DNA of 64,000 nt, from positions 17,119 through 81,118 of the forward strand of contig DAOPZY010000010.1 in the NCBI GenBank assembly GCA_035353615.1. The letters run 5' to 3'. A program made the position numbers and the translations under genes. Origin of the DNA: CAXXOK01 sp035353615. Lineage in GTDB: Bacteria > Bacillota > Clostridia > Christensenellales > Aristaeellaceae. Shown piece by piece: positions 53,311 to 62,370 of this stretch. How positions within the stretch are numbered: position 1 is the first letter of the stretch; each line of letters opens with the position of its first letter. The notes under the pieces are model-generated. The model was not told where the DNA came from, did not search any database, and was given only the letters and a program-made list of their open reading frames with translations.

Positions 53311-53352
53311 TCAAAAAATCAGGGGCTGGCGCAGTTAATCCGCGCCAGTCCC
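53311..53352 (-). terminator. Terminator of the pstCAB-phoU-phoPR operon
   Basis: GGGGCTGGCGC (53322-53332) pairs with GCGCCAGTCCC (53342-53352) with one G-T pair. On the minus strand it is followed by TGATTTTTTG, a good T-run, about 70 bases beyond the phoR stop. Confidence 0.75.
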
Positions 53353-53420
53353 TTCCTGTTATCCGTATCAGCCTGTTTGAACCCCCGCCGAAAATTGGCT
53401 CCAACAGTAGGTAACCATCG

Positions 53421-55079
53421 TCAGGCCGGCGCGCTCTCCTTCTGTTCGGGGAAAATCAGCGTGATGGTCGTCCCCTGATTGGGTTTGCTGTACAACTGAA
53501 TCTGCGCGTTGTGCAGTTGCGCTCCGTGCTTCACGATGGACAGACCAAGCCCTGTGCCGCCGGTTTCCTTGCTGCGGCTCTTATCCACACGGTAGAAACG
53601 CTCAAACACGCGGGATTGGTGCTCCGTCGGAATCCCAACGCCGGTGTCCGTGATGGTGAAACGCGGTTTGCGCTCATCCATGCCCACGGCGATATTGACG
53701 CGCCCTTTGGGATGGTTGTACTTCACAGCGTTATCAATCAGGTTCATCAGCATTTCTTCCAGTAGCGTCCGGTCGCCCAGCACAATAGCCGGCGTGCCTT
53801 CCACGGTTACGGTCACATCCTGCTTGTCCGAAAAATCCTTGAGTTTGGAGGCGCAGGATTGTGCCAGCATCAGCAGATCGATCGGATGCTTTTCGCCCAC
53901 GGAGCCTTCGTCCAGCTTGGATAGGCGGATGATATCCTCAATCAGGCTAAGCATGCGTTTGCTTTCCTGATGGATTTTTCCTGCCAGCACGGAAGTATCC
54001 TCCGGTTTGGCCAGACCGGTTTCCAGTAACTCCGCGTAACCGCTGATGGTGGTCAGCGGGGTGCGCAGCTCATGGCTGACATTGGCGTTGAACTGCTGAC
54101 GGTTCTGTTCCGCCATACGCGCCTCCGTCACATCCTGCATCAGGAGCACCAGCCCAAGCCCTTCGCCCGCAACGCTTGCGGAAACGCGGAAGATTCTGCC
54201 GGTAGCCGCCAGTTCGCCAACGCCGCTCGTGTCCTTCAGCAGGCGCATCAGCGTTTCGTGCCGGTTTATCTCGGGGAGGGTTTTCCCAGTCAGGTCCCCG
54301 TCGCCCGCGCCCAAAATTTGCCGAGCCGCAGGGTTAATCGCCAACAGCCGATGGCTTTCATCCATCACAACCAGCCCTTCGCGCAGGCCGCTGAGGATGG
54401 CGTTCAGCTGAAGCTGCTGGCGCTGCATGCGGGTCATCTGCGTGGCAATCCGGTTGTTTTGCGCGTCCATGCGCCGCAGCATCGGGGCAAGCTCCTCATA
54501 CACATCGCTTTGCAGGGGCGCGTCCAGATTGATCCGGTTGAACGGCTGCACAAGCGACCGGGTAATCGGGCGAGCCAAAATGGAAGCCAGCAGGGTGCAC
54601 ACAAAAATACCCAGCGCAAACCACCCGAACATGCCGGTTAGCATGGAGAGCACGTTTTTTTGCGTGCCCGCAATCCTTAATATCTGCCCGTTCTGCAATC
54701 TGCGGGCATAATACACGCTGGTATCCCCCACGGTGGCGCTGTTGCGGCTGGCCCAACCGACCCCGTTTTGCAGGGCGTCGGCAATCTCCGCGCGGTCCAG
54801 ATGGTTTTCCATCTTGGAAGCGTCGCTCTGGCTGTCAAAAAGCACCGTGCCGTCGGTATCCACCAGCGTAATCCGGTCCATGTAAACCCCGCCCCGGAGA
54901 AAAGCGGCAGGGTCCGCCTCGGTGTCCAGCAGGGAGGTCAGCGTGTCCGCGTCCTTGACCAGTTGAGTACGCAATTGATTGTTAAAATAGAGGTACATCC
55001 CGCCGGTCAATAATACGCATAAGAACAAGGCAATCGCAAGAGAAAACCCGACGAGGCTCCAAAACAGTTTTTTTTGCAT
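53421..55079 (-). CDS. phoR: Phosphate regulon sensor histidine kinase
   Basis: A 552-residue PhoR/WalK-type kinase. Membrane segments at about 6-30 and 146-168 enclose an extracytoplasmic sensor region of about 115 residues. A HAMP-like linker, a PAS domain (about 225-320), a HisKA domain with phospho-acceptor H336 (NVSHELRTP) and a HATPase_c domain (N box NLIDNAVKYN, G boxes DTGVGI and GGTGLGLS) follow. It lies 1 base after the response regulator gene at the end of the pst operon, which assigns it to phosphate sensing through PstSCAB-PhoU. Confidence 0.93.
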   Translation of the reverse strand: MQKKLFWSLVGFSLAIALFLCVLLTGGMYLYFNNQLRTQLVKDADTLTSLLDTEADPAAFLRGGVYMDRITLVDTDGTVLFDSQSDASKMENHLDRAEIADALQNGVGWASRNSATVGDTSVYYARRLQNGQILRIAGTQKNVLSMLTGMFGWFALGIFVCTLLASILARPITRSLVQPFNRINLDAPLQSDVYEELAPMLRRMDAQNNRIATQMTRMQRQQLQLNAILSGLREGLVVMDESHRLLAINPAARQILGAGDGDLTGKTLPEINRHETLMRLLKDTSGVGELAATGRIFRVSASVAGEGLGLVLLMQDVTEARMAEQNRQQFNANVSHELRTPLTTISGYAELLETGLAKPEDTSVLAGKIHQESKRMLSLIEDIIRLSKLDEGSVGEKHPIDLLMLAQSCASKLKDFSDKQDVTVTVEGTPAIVLGDRTLLEEMLMNLIDNAVKYNHPKGRVNIAVGMDERKPRFTITDTGVGIPTEHQSRVFERFYRVDKSRSKETGGTGLGLSIVKHGAQLHNAQIQLYSKPNQGTTITLIFPEQKESAPA

Positions 55080-55080
55080 G

Positions 55081-55749
55081 CTAACCCTCCAGCTTGTAGC
55101 CGACGCCGCGCACGGTGAGGATCATTTCACTGCGCTTGCCAAGTTTTTGGCGCAATGAGCGGATGTGTACATCCACCGTTCGGGTATCCCCCGCAAAACC
55201 CAGCCCCCACACGTCGTCCAGCAGGATTTCGCGCGTGACGGCCTTTCCGTTGTGCGCCATTAAAAAGGCGAGCAATTCAAATTCCATGTGCGTCAGCTCC
55301 ACCTTTTGCCCATCCGCGGTTACCAGATGCCGCTCGCGGTCCAGCATCAGCGGGCCGATGTTCAGCACCGGCGCGGGTTTGACCTCCTCGCTGCGACGAA
55401 GCAGCGCGCGCACGCGCGCCAACAGCTCCATGATGCCGAAAGGCTTGGACAGATAATCGTCCGCGCCCGCGTCCAAGCCCCGCACCTTATCCATCTCAGA
55501 GCCTTTGGCTGTAACCAGAATCACCGGCAGGCGCTTGGTGCGCGGATCGCGTCTGAGGCTGTGTAAAAGGCTGACGCCATCCTCGCCGGGAAGCATCACA
55601 TCCAACAGCACCAGCATCGGGGTGTTTTTTTCCAGAGCCGCGCGGAAGGCGGCGGTTGTACTGAAGCCTTCCGCCTCAAAGCCTGCCTGCCGGAGCGCGT
55701 ACAGCTCCAGATCGCGCACGCCATCGTCGTCCTCCACTACGTGGATCAT
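55081..55749 (-). CDS. phoP: Phosphate regulon response regulator
   Basis: A 222-residue OmpR/PhoB-family response regulator. The receiver domain has the acidic cluster EDDD (residues 6-9), phospho-acceptor D50 and the conserved Lys in DYLSKPFG. The C-terminal winged helix includes TREILLDDVWG and RTVDVHIRSLRQKLG. Its start ATG at 55749 overlaps the phoU stop as ATGA; the frame is open further upstream to 55797 inside phoU. The partner kinase gene follows. PhoP-box-like repeats at 58935-59083 are its likely targets. Confidence 0.95.
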   Translation of the reverse strand: MIHVVEDDDGVRDLELYALRQAGFEAEGFSTTAAFRAALEKNTPMLVLLDVMLPGEDGVSLLHSLRRDPRTKRLPVILVTAKGSEMDKVRGLDAGADDYLSKPFGIMELLARVRALLRRSEEVKPAPVLNIGPLMLDRERHLVTADGQKVELTHMEFELLAFLMAHNGKAVTREILLDDVWGLGFAGDTRTVDVHIRSLRQKLGKRSEMILTVRGVGYKLEG

Positions 55750-56399
55750 TGCAGCACTTCCCCCTTGTATAACCCGGTCACGGAGTACTCCACCCATTCG
55801 GCGATATTGGTCGCGTGGTCGCCAATGCGCTCAAAATATTTCGCAATCATCAGCAAGTCCAGCGCCTCGCTGCCACGGGTCGCGTCCGCGCCGAGCAACT
55901 CGATCAATTCCCGCTTCACATCGGTAAAAAGCTCGTCCACCGTGTCGTCGCTGGCGATAACATCCCGGGCAAGGGTAACATCCTGTTTCACATACGCGTC
56001 AATCGCGCGGTGCACCATATCGATGGCCGCCCGCGACATGGCCCCGAAGTGTTCCGGCTGCATCCCGGCCTCATAATCCAGAAAGGTAACAATTTCGCTG
56101 ATATCCGCCGCGTGATCGCCAATGCGCTCCATGTCCGTAATCATTTTCAGCGCCGAAGATACCACCCGCAGATCGTGCGCCACAGGCTGGCGCGTAAGCA
56201 GCATCCTCAGGCACAGGCTTTCAATTTCCCGCTCCTTGCGGTCCACCACCGCATCCGCCTCAATAATGGAGCGCGCTTTGGGCAGGTCACCGGTTTGAAG
56301 CGCCTCGCAGGCGCCCTCGATCGTAGTTTCGATCATCGAGCCCATTTCAATCATCTGGGCATTTAGGATATCCACCTGTTCGTCAAAACGCGTTTTCAT
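55746..56399 (-). CDS. phoU: Phosphate transport system regulator PhoU
   Basis: A 217-residue all-helical PhoU with two repeated three-helix units; metal-binding E/D motifs occur in RIGDHAADISEIV and again in RIGDHATNIAEWV. It relays the state of the Pst transporter to the PhoR kinase and restrains phosphate uptake. It overlaps pstB by one base and phoP by four bases, so all are translationally coupled. Confidence 0.97.
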   Translation of the reverse strand: MKTRFDEQVDILNAQMIEMGSMIETTIEGACEALQTGDLPKARSIIEADAVVDRKEREIESLCLRMLLTRQPVAHDLRVVSSALKMITDMERIGDHAADISEIVTFLDYEAGMQPEHFGAMSRAAIDMVHRAIDAYVKQDVTLARDVIASDDTVDELFTDVKRELIELLGADATRGSEALDLLMIAKYFERIGDHATNIAEWVEYSVTGLYKGEVLQ

Positions 56400-57148
56400 C
56401 AGCCGAACCTCCCCGTAATATAGTCCTCGGTACGTTTATCCACAGGCATGGAGAATAGTTTCTCCGTATCGCCGGATTCCACAACCTCGCCCAGGAGGAA
56501 GAACGCCGTGGTATCGCTCACGCGCAGGGCCTGCTGCATGTTATGGGTTACCATCACCAGCGTATAGTCCTTTTTCAGCTGCATTGCCAGTTCTTCAATT
56601 TTCGCGGTCGATATGGGGTCCAGCGCGCTGGTGGGTTCATCCATCAGCAGCACTTCCGGCTGCACCGCCAGCGCGCGGGCAATGCAAAGCCGCTGCTGCT
56701 GGCCGCCGGAAAGCCCCAGCGCGCTTTTAGGCAACCGATCCTTCAGCTCCTCCCAGATGGCGGCGTCCCGGAGCGATTTTTCAACAATATCGTCCAGCAT
56801 AGCCTTGCGGCGCACCCCATGGGTGCGGGGGCCGTAGGCGATGTTATCGTAAATACTCATGGGAAACGGATTCGGTTTTTGGAATACCATGCCAACGCGC
56901 TTTCTGAGCAGATTAACGTCCAAATCACCAAATATATCTTCGCCGTCCAGCTTCACACTTCCTGTAACGCTACACCCCAAAACCAGATCATTCATGCGGT
57001 TCAGCGTTTTGAGCAGCGTGGATTTGCCGCAGCCGGAAGGCCCGATGAACGCCGTGATCCGGTTCGCCTCGATGTTCAGGTTAACGTTCTTGAGCGCCTG
57101 AAAATCATCGTAATACAGGTTCAGTTCGGAGATTTCAATTTTACTCAT
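56399..57148 (-). CDS. pstB: Phosphate ABC transporter, ATP-binding protein
   Basis: A 249-residue PstB. Walker A is GPSGCGKST, the signature LSGGQQQR, Walker B VLLMDEPTSALDPI, and the H-loop VTHNMQQA. The RMNDLV segment after Walker A and KPNPFPMSIYDN are PstB-specific. Fourth component of the high-affinity phosphate importer. ATG at 57148, 2 bases after pstA. Confidence 0.97.
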   Translation of the reverse strand: MSKIEISELNLYYDDFQALKNVNLNIEANRITAFIGPSGCGKSTLLKTLNRMNDLVLGCSVTGSVKLDGEDIFGDLDVNLLRKRVGMVFQKPNPFPMSIYDNIAYGPRTHGVRRKAMLDDIVEKSLRDAAIWEELKDRLPKSALGLSGGQQQRLCIARALAVQPEVLLMDEPTSALDPISTAKIEELAMQLKKDYTLVMVTHNMQQALRVSDTTAFFLLGEVVESGDTEKLFSMPVDKRTEDYITGRFG

Positions 57149-57150
57149 GG

Positions 57151-58053
57151 CTACTCCTTTACAATCTTACGTGAAATCAACCCGCTCAGGCCGTTCATCA
57201 GGGTCACGAACACGAGGAGCACCGCCGCGGTGGCGTACGCTTCGCCGATATGCAGGCCCTCGCCGGAAAGCACATACATGTGTACCGAGAGGGTGCGCCC
57301 GGAGGAAAGCAAGCCCTGTGGAAGCTGGGCGACCGTGCCCGCCGTAAAGAGCAGCGCGGCGGTTTCACCCACAATGCGGCCGATAGCCAATACAATGCCG
57401 GCTAAAATGCCCGGCGAAGCGGGAGGGAGCACAATGCGCCATACCGTGCGAAGTTTGCCGGCGCCAAGGCCGTAACTGCCTTCCCGGTACCCGTCCGGTA
57501 CGGAGAGCAGCGCCTCCTCCGTAGTGCGCAGGATCAGGGGCAGCACCATCAGGCTCAGCGTAAGCGCGCCGGAAAGCAGCGAAAGCCCCATCTTGAGCGT
57601 AATCACAAAAAACATCATCCCAAACAGGCCGTACAGAATGCTGGGGATGCCGGCCAGCGTTACCGCCGTAATCCGGACCGACTTGACCAGAACGCTTTCA
57701 CGGTGCGCATATTCGCTCAGGTATACCGCGCCGCCAACGCCCAGCGGAACCGCCACCAGCAGGGACAGGAGCGTAATGGCGAACGTGTTGATCAGCGCGG
57801 GTAAAAGGCTCTGGTTTTCCGTGGTATAGGTCAGCGAAAACAGCGAAGGTTTCAGGTTGGGGATGCCTTTGGAGAGGATATCCCAAATGATGCTCATCAG
57901 CATCAGCAAAGTCACCGCCATGCAGAGGGTGCTGAGCAGCCGCATCAGCGCGGAAAAAGGATGCCGTTTCCACCGCTTTAGGTAAGCGCGCGCGCCGTTG
58001 CGTAGGCGGGGAAGCCCATGCAGGGGCTTGGACACGGAAACCGTCTGCTTCAT
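57151..58053 (-). CDS. pstA: Phosphate ABC transporter, permease PstA
   Basis: A 300-residue PstA with six membrane segments, the first at about 38-60. Family motifs include GIPSILYGLFGMMFF and LGAGKLRTVWRIVLPPASPG, the coupling loop. The start overlaps the end of pstC by four bases (ATGA). A basic N-terminal tail of about 35 residues precedes the first membrane segment. Confidence 0.96.
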   Translation of the reverse strand: MKQTVSVSKPLHGLPRLRNGARAYLKRWKRHPFSALMRLLSTLCMAVTLLMLMSIIWDILSKGIPNLKPSLFSLTYTTENQSLLPALINTFAITLLSLLVAVPLGVGGAVYLSEYAHRESVLVKSVRITAVTLAGIPSILYGLFGMMFFVITLKMGLSLLSGALTLSLMVLPLILRTTEEALLSVPDGYREGSYGLGAGKLRTVWRIVLPPASPGILAGIVLAIGRIVGETAALLFTAGTVAQLPQGLLSSGRTLSVHMYVLSGEGLHIGEAYATAAVLLVFVTLMNGLSGLISRKIVKE

Positions 58054-58913
58054 TTAACTTCCCTCCTCTTGAGCACTGAAAACAGCAGGTTAATCAGCAG
58101 GATAAACACAAACAGCACTACGCCGGTTGCGATAAGCGCTTCGCGGTGCAAATCCGCCGCGTAGCCCATCTCGGTCACGATGTTACTGGTGAGCGTGCGG
58201 ATGCCCTTGAGCAAACCCTTGGGCATGCGCGCCTGATTGCCGGCAACCATGACCACGGCCATCGTTTCGCCAATCGCGCGCCCAATGCCCAGCACAACGG
58301 CGGCAAGAATGCCGCTCTTGGCCGCCGGGAGCACCGCGCGGAACACGCTGCGCTCCTCCGTCGCGCCCAGCGCGAGGCTCCCCTCAAAATAGCTTTCCGG
58401 CACCGCGAGCACCGCGCTGTAGGTCAGTTGAAGGATGGTGGGCAGGATCATAACCCCCAGCAGGATGCAGGCGGTTAGAATACTGAAACCGTTGCCGCCG
58501 AAGATCTCCCTCACTATGGGCACCAGGTTGGTGATGCCGAAAAAACCATACACAACCGAGGGGATGCCCGCCATCAGCGACACCAGCGGGAGCAGCACTT
58601 TCAGCAACCGTTTGGGGCAAAAACGCGCCAGATACACGCCGCCGAGGATGCCAATCGGCGCGCCGATCAGCAATGCGCCGGCCGTAACGTATAGGCTGCC
58701 GACGATCATCGGCAGAATGCCGTACACGCCGTTGCCCGTATCGTTTACATCAGGCGCCCATTTTGTGCCTGATAAAAACGAGAAAACGTTCACTTTCTGA
58801 AAAAACGGTAAACCGTTCGCAAACAGAAAAATGCAGATCAGCGCCACCGCGATGATGCACATGCACGCGGAGGCGGCAAACACCCATCGCATCGCACTTT
58901 CCTTAAACTTCAT
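58050..58913 (-). CDS. pstC: Phosphate ABC transporter, permease PstC
   Basis: A 287-residue PstC with six membrane segments. Family motifs are FLSGTKWAPD in the first outer loop, GIPSVVYGFFGI and the coupling loop LGATEERSVFRAVLPAAKSG. The start is the ATG at 58913, 6 bases after GGAAGG; in-frame ATGs at 58919 and 58931 are too close to or ahead of that site. It is first gene of the pstCAB-phoU-phoPR operon; pstS is divergent, not in the operon. Confidence 0.95.
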   Translation of the reverse strand: MKFKESAMRWVFAASACMCIIAVALICIFLFANGLPFFQKVNVFSFLSGTKWAPDVNDTGNGVYGILPMIVGSLYVTAGALLIGAPIGILGGVYLARFCPKRLLKVLLPLVSLMAGIPSVVYGFFGITNLVPIVREIFGGNGFSILTACILLGVMILPTILQLTYSAVLAVPESYFEGSLALGATEERSVFRAVLPAAKSGILAAVVLGIGRAIGETMAVVMVAGNQARMPKGLLKGIRTLTSNIVTEMGYAADLHREALIATGVVLFVFILLINLLFSVLKRREVK

Positions 58914-58934
58914 TCCCATCCTTCCTTTCATACA

Positions 58935-58992
58935 ATGTAAGGATACAAAACGCGTGTAAGCGAGGCATATGCGAAATGTAAAATCCGTGTAA
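58935..58992 (-). promoter_or_regulatory. PhoP-box-like repeats ahead of pstC
   Basis: On the minus strand TTACAT/TTACAC hexamers occur at 58935-58940, 58954-58959, 58976-58981 and 58987-58992. The last two are 11 bases apart and the previous gap is 22, the spacing of Bacillus-type PhoP boxes. Confidence 0.6.
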
Positions 58993-59044
58993 AATCATAT
59001 GCTTTCCAATAATATATATGCGTATCCGACCCGGTTTGGGGATT

Positions 59045-59097
59045 TTACACAGACTTAACGTTGCCAGCATGGCGCTTTTACAATCCCGACGTATGAT
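59045..59097 (+). promoter_or_regulatory. PhoP-box-like repeats and -10 box of pstS
   Basis: TTACAC (59045-59050), TAACGT (59056-59061) and TTACAA (59078-59083) are spaced 11 and 22 bases, followed by a TATGAT -10 box (59092-59097). No -35 box of standard type is present, as expected for a PhoP-activated promoter. Confidence 0.6.
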
Positions 59098-59128
59098 AAT
59101 CCCGAACCAGAAGAAAGGAAGGAATCTT

Positions 59129-59974
59129 ATGAAGAAAGTAATGGGTATTCTCCTGACCATCGCGCTGGGCCTGAACCTGACTGGCGCCGCGTTTGCGGCT
59201 AGCGAAATCACGGTGGTTAGCCGTGAGGCCGGCAGCGGCACCCGTGGCGCGTTCATTGAACTGACCGGTGTGGAAGTGAAGGATGCGGACGGTAAAAAAG
59301 TTGACAAAACCTATGAGGACGCCGTGATCCAGAATGGCACCGCTCAGGTAATCACCACCGTGGAAGGCGACGAAAACGCCATCGGCTACATCTCCCTCGG
59401 CTCTTTGGGCGACACCGTGAAGGCCGTGACCGTGGCCGGCGTTCAGGCGACTGCCGAGAACGTCACCAACAAGACCTACGCCCTCTCCCGTCCCTTCAAC
59501 ATCGCCGTGAAAGACGGCCTCAGCGACACCGCCAAGGACTTCATCGCCTGGATCCTCAGCGAAGAAGGCCAGAAGATCGTTGCCGATAACCACTACGTAG
59601 CCCTGACCCCCGCCGCTTACACCGCGGCTCCGGTTGCCGGCAAAATCGTTGTGGGCGGCAGCTCCTCCGTTGGCCCCCTGATGGAAAAACTGGCCGAAGC
59701 TTACAAAGCCATCAACACCGACGTTGAAATCGAAGTGCAAATCAGCGACTCCACCACCGGCATGCAGGGCGCCGCGGACGGCACCTTCGACATCGGCATG
59801 GCGAGCCGCGAGCTCAAGGACAGCGAAAAAGAAGCCGGTCTGACCCCCACCGTGATCGCCCTGGATGGCATCGCCGTAATCGTCAACAAGGCGAACGCCA
59901 TCGACAACCTTGAGATCGAAACCATCCGCCAGATCTTCACCGGCGAAGTGACCGACTGGTCCGCTGTGAAGTAA
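59129..59974 (+). CDS. pstS: Phosphate-binding protein PstS, circularly permuted
   Basis: A 281-residue exported phosphate-binding protein. The signal peptide ends at Ala-Phe-Ala (about residue 23) with no lipobox. Domain order is reversed from classical PstS. Residues 26-165 contain what is normally the C-terminal half: ITVVSREAGSGTRGAF (S31-F42), AIGYISLGSLGDTVKAV, LSRPFNIAV and the EEGQKIV end. Residues 173-281 contain the normal N-terminal half: GGSSSVGPLMEKLAEAY (from about 176), DIGMASRELKDSEKE, ALDGIAVIVN and IFTGEVTDW, where the protein stops. All phosphate-contact motifs are kept. The ATG follows AAAGGAAGG. Likely PhoP-activated. Confidence 0.93.
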   Translation: MKKVMGILLTIALGLNLTGAAFAASEITVVSREAGSGTRGAFIELTGVEVKDADGKKVDKTYEDAVIQNGTAQVITTVEGDENAIGYISLGSLGDTVKAVTVAGVQATAENVTNKTYALSRPFNIAVKDGLSDTAKDFIAWILSEEGQKIVADNHYVALTPAAYTAAPVAGKIVVGGSSSVGPLMEKLAEAYKAINTDVEIEVQISDSTTGMQGAADGTFDIGMASRELKDSEKEAGLTPTVIALDGIAVIVNKANAIDNLEIETIRQIFTGEVTDWSAVK

Positions 59975-59996
59975 ATAACTTAGCAAATAAGCGCGG

Positions 59997-60030
59997 AACG
60001 CTCTGAAAGCATAAGCTTTCAGGGCGTTTT
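59997..60030 (+). terminator. Intrinsic terminator of pstS
   Basis: AACGCTCTGAAAGC (59997-60010) pairs with GCTTTCAGGGCGTT (60015-60028) around ATAA, with one G-T pair, then TT. Confidence 0.85.
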
Positions 60031-60495
60031 GCATAGGCTGCCAAAATAATCTGCGCCAAGGCGTAACCGATTGAACGGAAAAACTGTTTGTCATTGCAAT
60101 GGGATAAAATCTCAGCTGTGGGGTTGAGGTTGAGCCTCAAAGCCTGCGGCCGGATTCTGCAAAGCCAAACGAGCGAACCCTTCGAATGGTAATCAGGCCG
60201 GCGATGCTGCACAGAGCGCCGTCGCCACATTCTTTCCATGAAGCGCAAAACGCCCCGAAAGCGCATGCTTTAGGGGCGTTTTGCCGGTAAACCGAATGAA
60301 CTCCATAGGCGCGCCGCATTGCGCTTGCGGCACTTGTGGCGCTATCTATGAAAACGTCGCGTAAAAACCATCGGCGTACCAGGGGTTTCACTTCTGCGCC
60401 CCGATTAGGACTTTGCCGTTGATCCGGTTTCGCTGCGGCGAGGGGGCGGCAACCTGCGCGCCCTGCCCACAGCGCCGGTTCATGATCCGAACGGT
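60031..60495 (+). other. Intergenic region with decayed repeat traces
   Basis: No gene is supported. Parts such as CAGGGGTTTCACTTCTGCGCCCCGA to GATCCGGTTTCGCTGCGGCGAGGGGG (about 60378-60446, landmarks only) resemble the 188-bp repeat in decayed form. The region separates convergent pstS and glmS. Confidence 0.45.
60247..60282 (-). terminator. Second hairpin between pstS and glmS, probable glmS terminator
   Basis: AAAACGCCCC (60247-60256) pairs with GGGGCGTTTT (60273-60282), with an inner AAAGC/GCTTT pairing and a GCAT loop. The sequence is related to the pstS terminator, as if one were copied from the other. Confidence 0.6.
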
Positions 60496-62331
60496 TTACT
60501 CCACCGTGACGCTTTTCGCCAGATTCCTGGGTTTATCCACATCGCAGCCCCGCGCGACCGCCATGCAGTAAGCAAACAGCTGGAGCGGAATCACCGCTAG
60601 CAAAGGCGTCAGCAAATCATCTGCTGCGGGTATCTGAATCAGTTCATCCACCTCGCCAACGGTTTTCTCGTACAAATCTTCCCGGCAAACGGCCAGTATG
60701 TGCGCGCCGCGCGCCTTGATTTCGCGCAGGTTGCTCAGCGTTTTATCCAGCAGGGCCGGTTGCGTAATAATCGCCACCACGAGCCGCCCGTCCTGCAACA
60801 GCGCGATCGGCCCGTGCTTCAGCTCGCCGGCGGCATACGCCTCGCTGAAAACGTAGCTGACTTCCTTGAGCTTGAGCGCCGCCTCCAGCGACAAAGCAAA
60901 ATCCAACCCGCGGCCCACAAAGAATACATGCTTTTTAAGGCTTGCGGTGCTTGCGAACCATTGCAGTTTTTCTTCCGTCAGCAGTGCTTTTTCCGCTTTG
61001 GCCGGCAGCGCCGCGATTTCCGCTTTCAGCCGTTCCGCCTCAGTCGGGGCAATCGTCCCCCGCATATCACCCAGCGCCACGGCGATCAGCAGCATCATTT
61101 CCACTTGGGTCATATAGGCTTTGGTGCTTGCCACGGCGATTTCCGGGCCGGCATAAGTGTACAGCGTGCATTCCTCGCCCACCTCGCGCGCGATGGTGGA
61201 CCCAACCACATTGCAAATGGCGATCACTTTTGCGCCCCGGCGTTTCGCTTCGCGCAGCGCGGCGAGCGTATCCGCCGTTTCACCGCTCTGGGATACCGCG
61301 ATAAACAGTTCATCCTCGCCAATGATCGGGTCACGGTAGCGGTATTCGCTTGCGATATCCGCAATCACGGGGATGCGCGAGATCTTCTCAATCACATATT
61401 TGCCAAACACGCCCGCATGGTAGGCGGTACCGCAGGCGACAACGCTGATCTTCTTCATGCGTTTCGCCTCGTCAACCGTGATCGGCAGCCACGGGTACGC
61501 GTGCGGGTCGCTCCCGTTGCGGGGGGTAAACGTGTTTTGGAGCGCCGTAGGTTGCTCGTGAATTTCCTTGAGCATATAGTGGGCATAACCGCCTTTTTCC
61601 GCGCTGCTTAAATCCCACTCCACATGGTACAGCTCGTGTTGACGCAAACCGCCAAACTGATCGAACACCTGAATGCCGGTTGTGCTAAGCACAGCGATTT
61701 CCTTGTCCTGCAAGAAAATCACATCCCGGGTATGCCCCAGCATCGCGGGGATATCGCTGGCGATGAAAGCTTCGCCATCCTTCGCGCCCACAACCAGCGG
61801 GCTTTCATGCCGCGCGCAAAACAGCCGGTCCGGCTCCGCGTCGCACAGCACGCCCAGCGCATAGCTTCCCTCCATCATCCCCATAGCTTTGAGAAGCGCC
61901 GCTTTCATATCCCCTTCATACAGCACGCTTAGCAAATGGGCAATCACTTCCGTATCGGTTTGCGAAACAAATAGACAGCCCTGACTTTTCAGGTACCGGC
62001 GCAGGGTTTCATGGTTTTCGATAATGCCGTTGTGCACAACGGCGATGCCGCCCTTCACATCCGTATGCGGGTGGGCGTTCAAATCGCTTGGTTCCCCGTG
62101 GGTTGCCCAGCGCGTATGCCCAATGCCCACCATGCCGCTGAGCGGGCTGGTGTTCAGGATGGATTCCAGGTTTTCCAGCCTGCCTTTGGCTTTGTGGATA
62201 TTGATTTTATGCGCCTGATCCAGTATCGCCACGCCCGCGCTGTCATAGCCCCGATAGCTGAGCCTCGATAACCCTTCCATCAATATCGGACAAGCCTCCT
62301 GGCTGCCAACATAGCCAACGATACCACACAT
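60496..62331 (-). CDS. glmS: Glutamine-fructose-6-phosphate aminotransferase (isomerising)
   Basis: A 611-residue GlmS, full length. The N-terminal glutaminase domain begins MCGIVGYVG with nucleophile C2 after Met removal and contains HTRWATHG. Two SIS domains bind fructose 6-phosphate (VACGTAYHAG and SQSGETADT in the first). The C-terminus is DKPRNLAKSVTVE, the conserved tail that closes the active site. It makes glucosamine 6-phosphate, the entry to peptidoglycan and surface glycan amino sugars. AGGAGG lies about 11 bases ahead of the ATG. The leader from the predicted promoter is only about 35 bases. Confidence 0.98.
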   Translation of the reverse strand: MCGIVGYVGSQEACPILMEGLSRLSYRGYDSAGVAILDQAHKINIHKAKGRLENLESILNTSPLSGMVGIGHTRWATHGEPSDLNAHPHTDVKGGIAVVHNGIIENHETLRRYLKSQGCLFVSQTDTEVIAHLLSVLYEGDMKAALLKAMGMMEGSYALGVLCDAEPDRLFCARHESPLVVGAKDGEAFIASDIPAMLGHTRDVIFLQDKEIAVLSTTGIQVFDQFGGLRQHELYHVEWDLSSAEKGGYAHYMLKEIHEQPTALQNTFTPRNGSDPHAYPWLPITVDEAKRMKKISVVACGTAYHAGVFGKYVIEKISRIPVIADIASEYRYRDPIIGEDELFIAVSQSGETADTLAALREAKRRGAKVIAICNVVGSTIAREVGEECTLYTYAGPEIAVASTKAYMTQVEMMLLIAVALGDMRGTIAPTEAERLKAEIAALPAKAEKALLTEEKLQWFASTASLKKHVFFVGRGLDFALSLEAALKLKEVSYVFSEAYAAGELKHGPIALLQDGRLVVAIITQPALLDKTLSNLREIKARGAHILAVCREDLYEKTVGEVDELIQIPAADDLLTPLLAVIPLQLFAYCMAVARGCDVDKPRNLAKSVTVE

Positions 62332-62370
62332 CGGGAGATACCTCCTATAAATTGTAGCCTAACGTATTGT

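Noticed and set aside
59078..60094. A 338-codon minus-strand frame opposite pstS
   Set aside because: Gly/Val/Asp-rich antisense translation; the plus-strand frame is a recognisable phosphate-binding protein with signal peptide and ribosome binding site.
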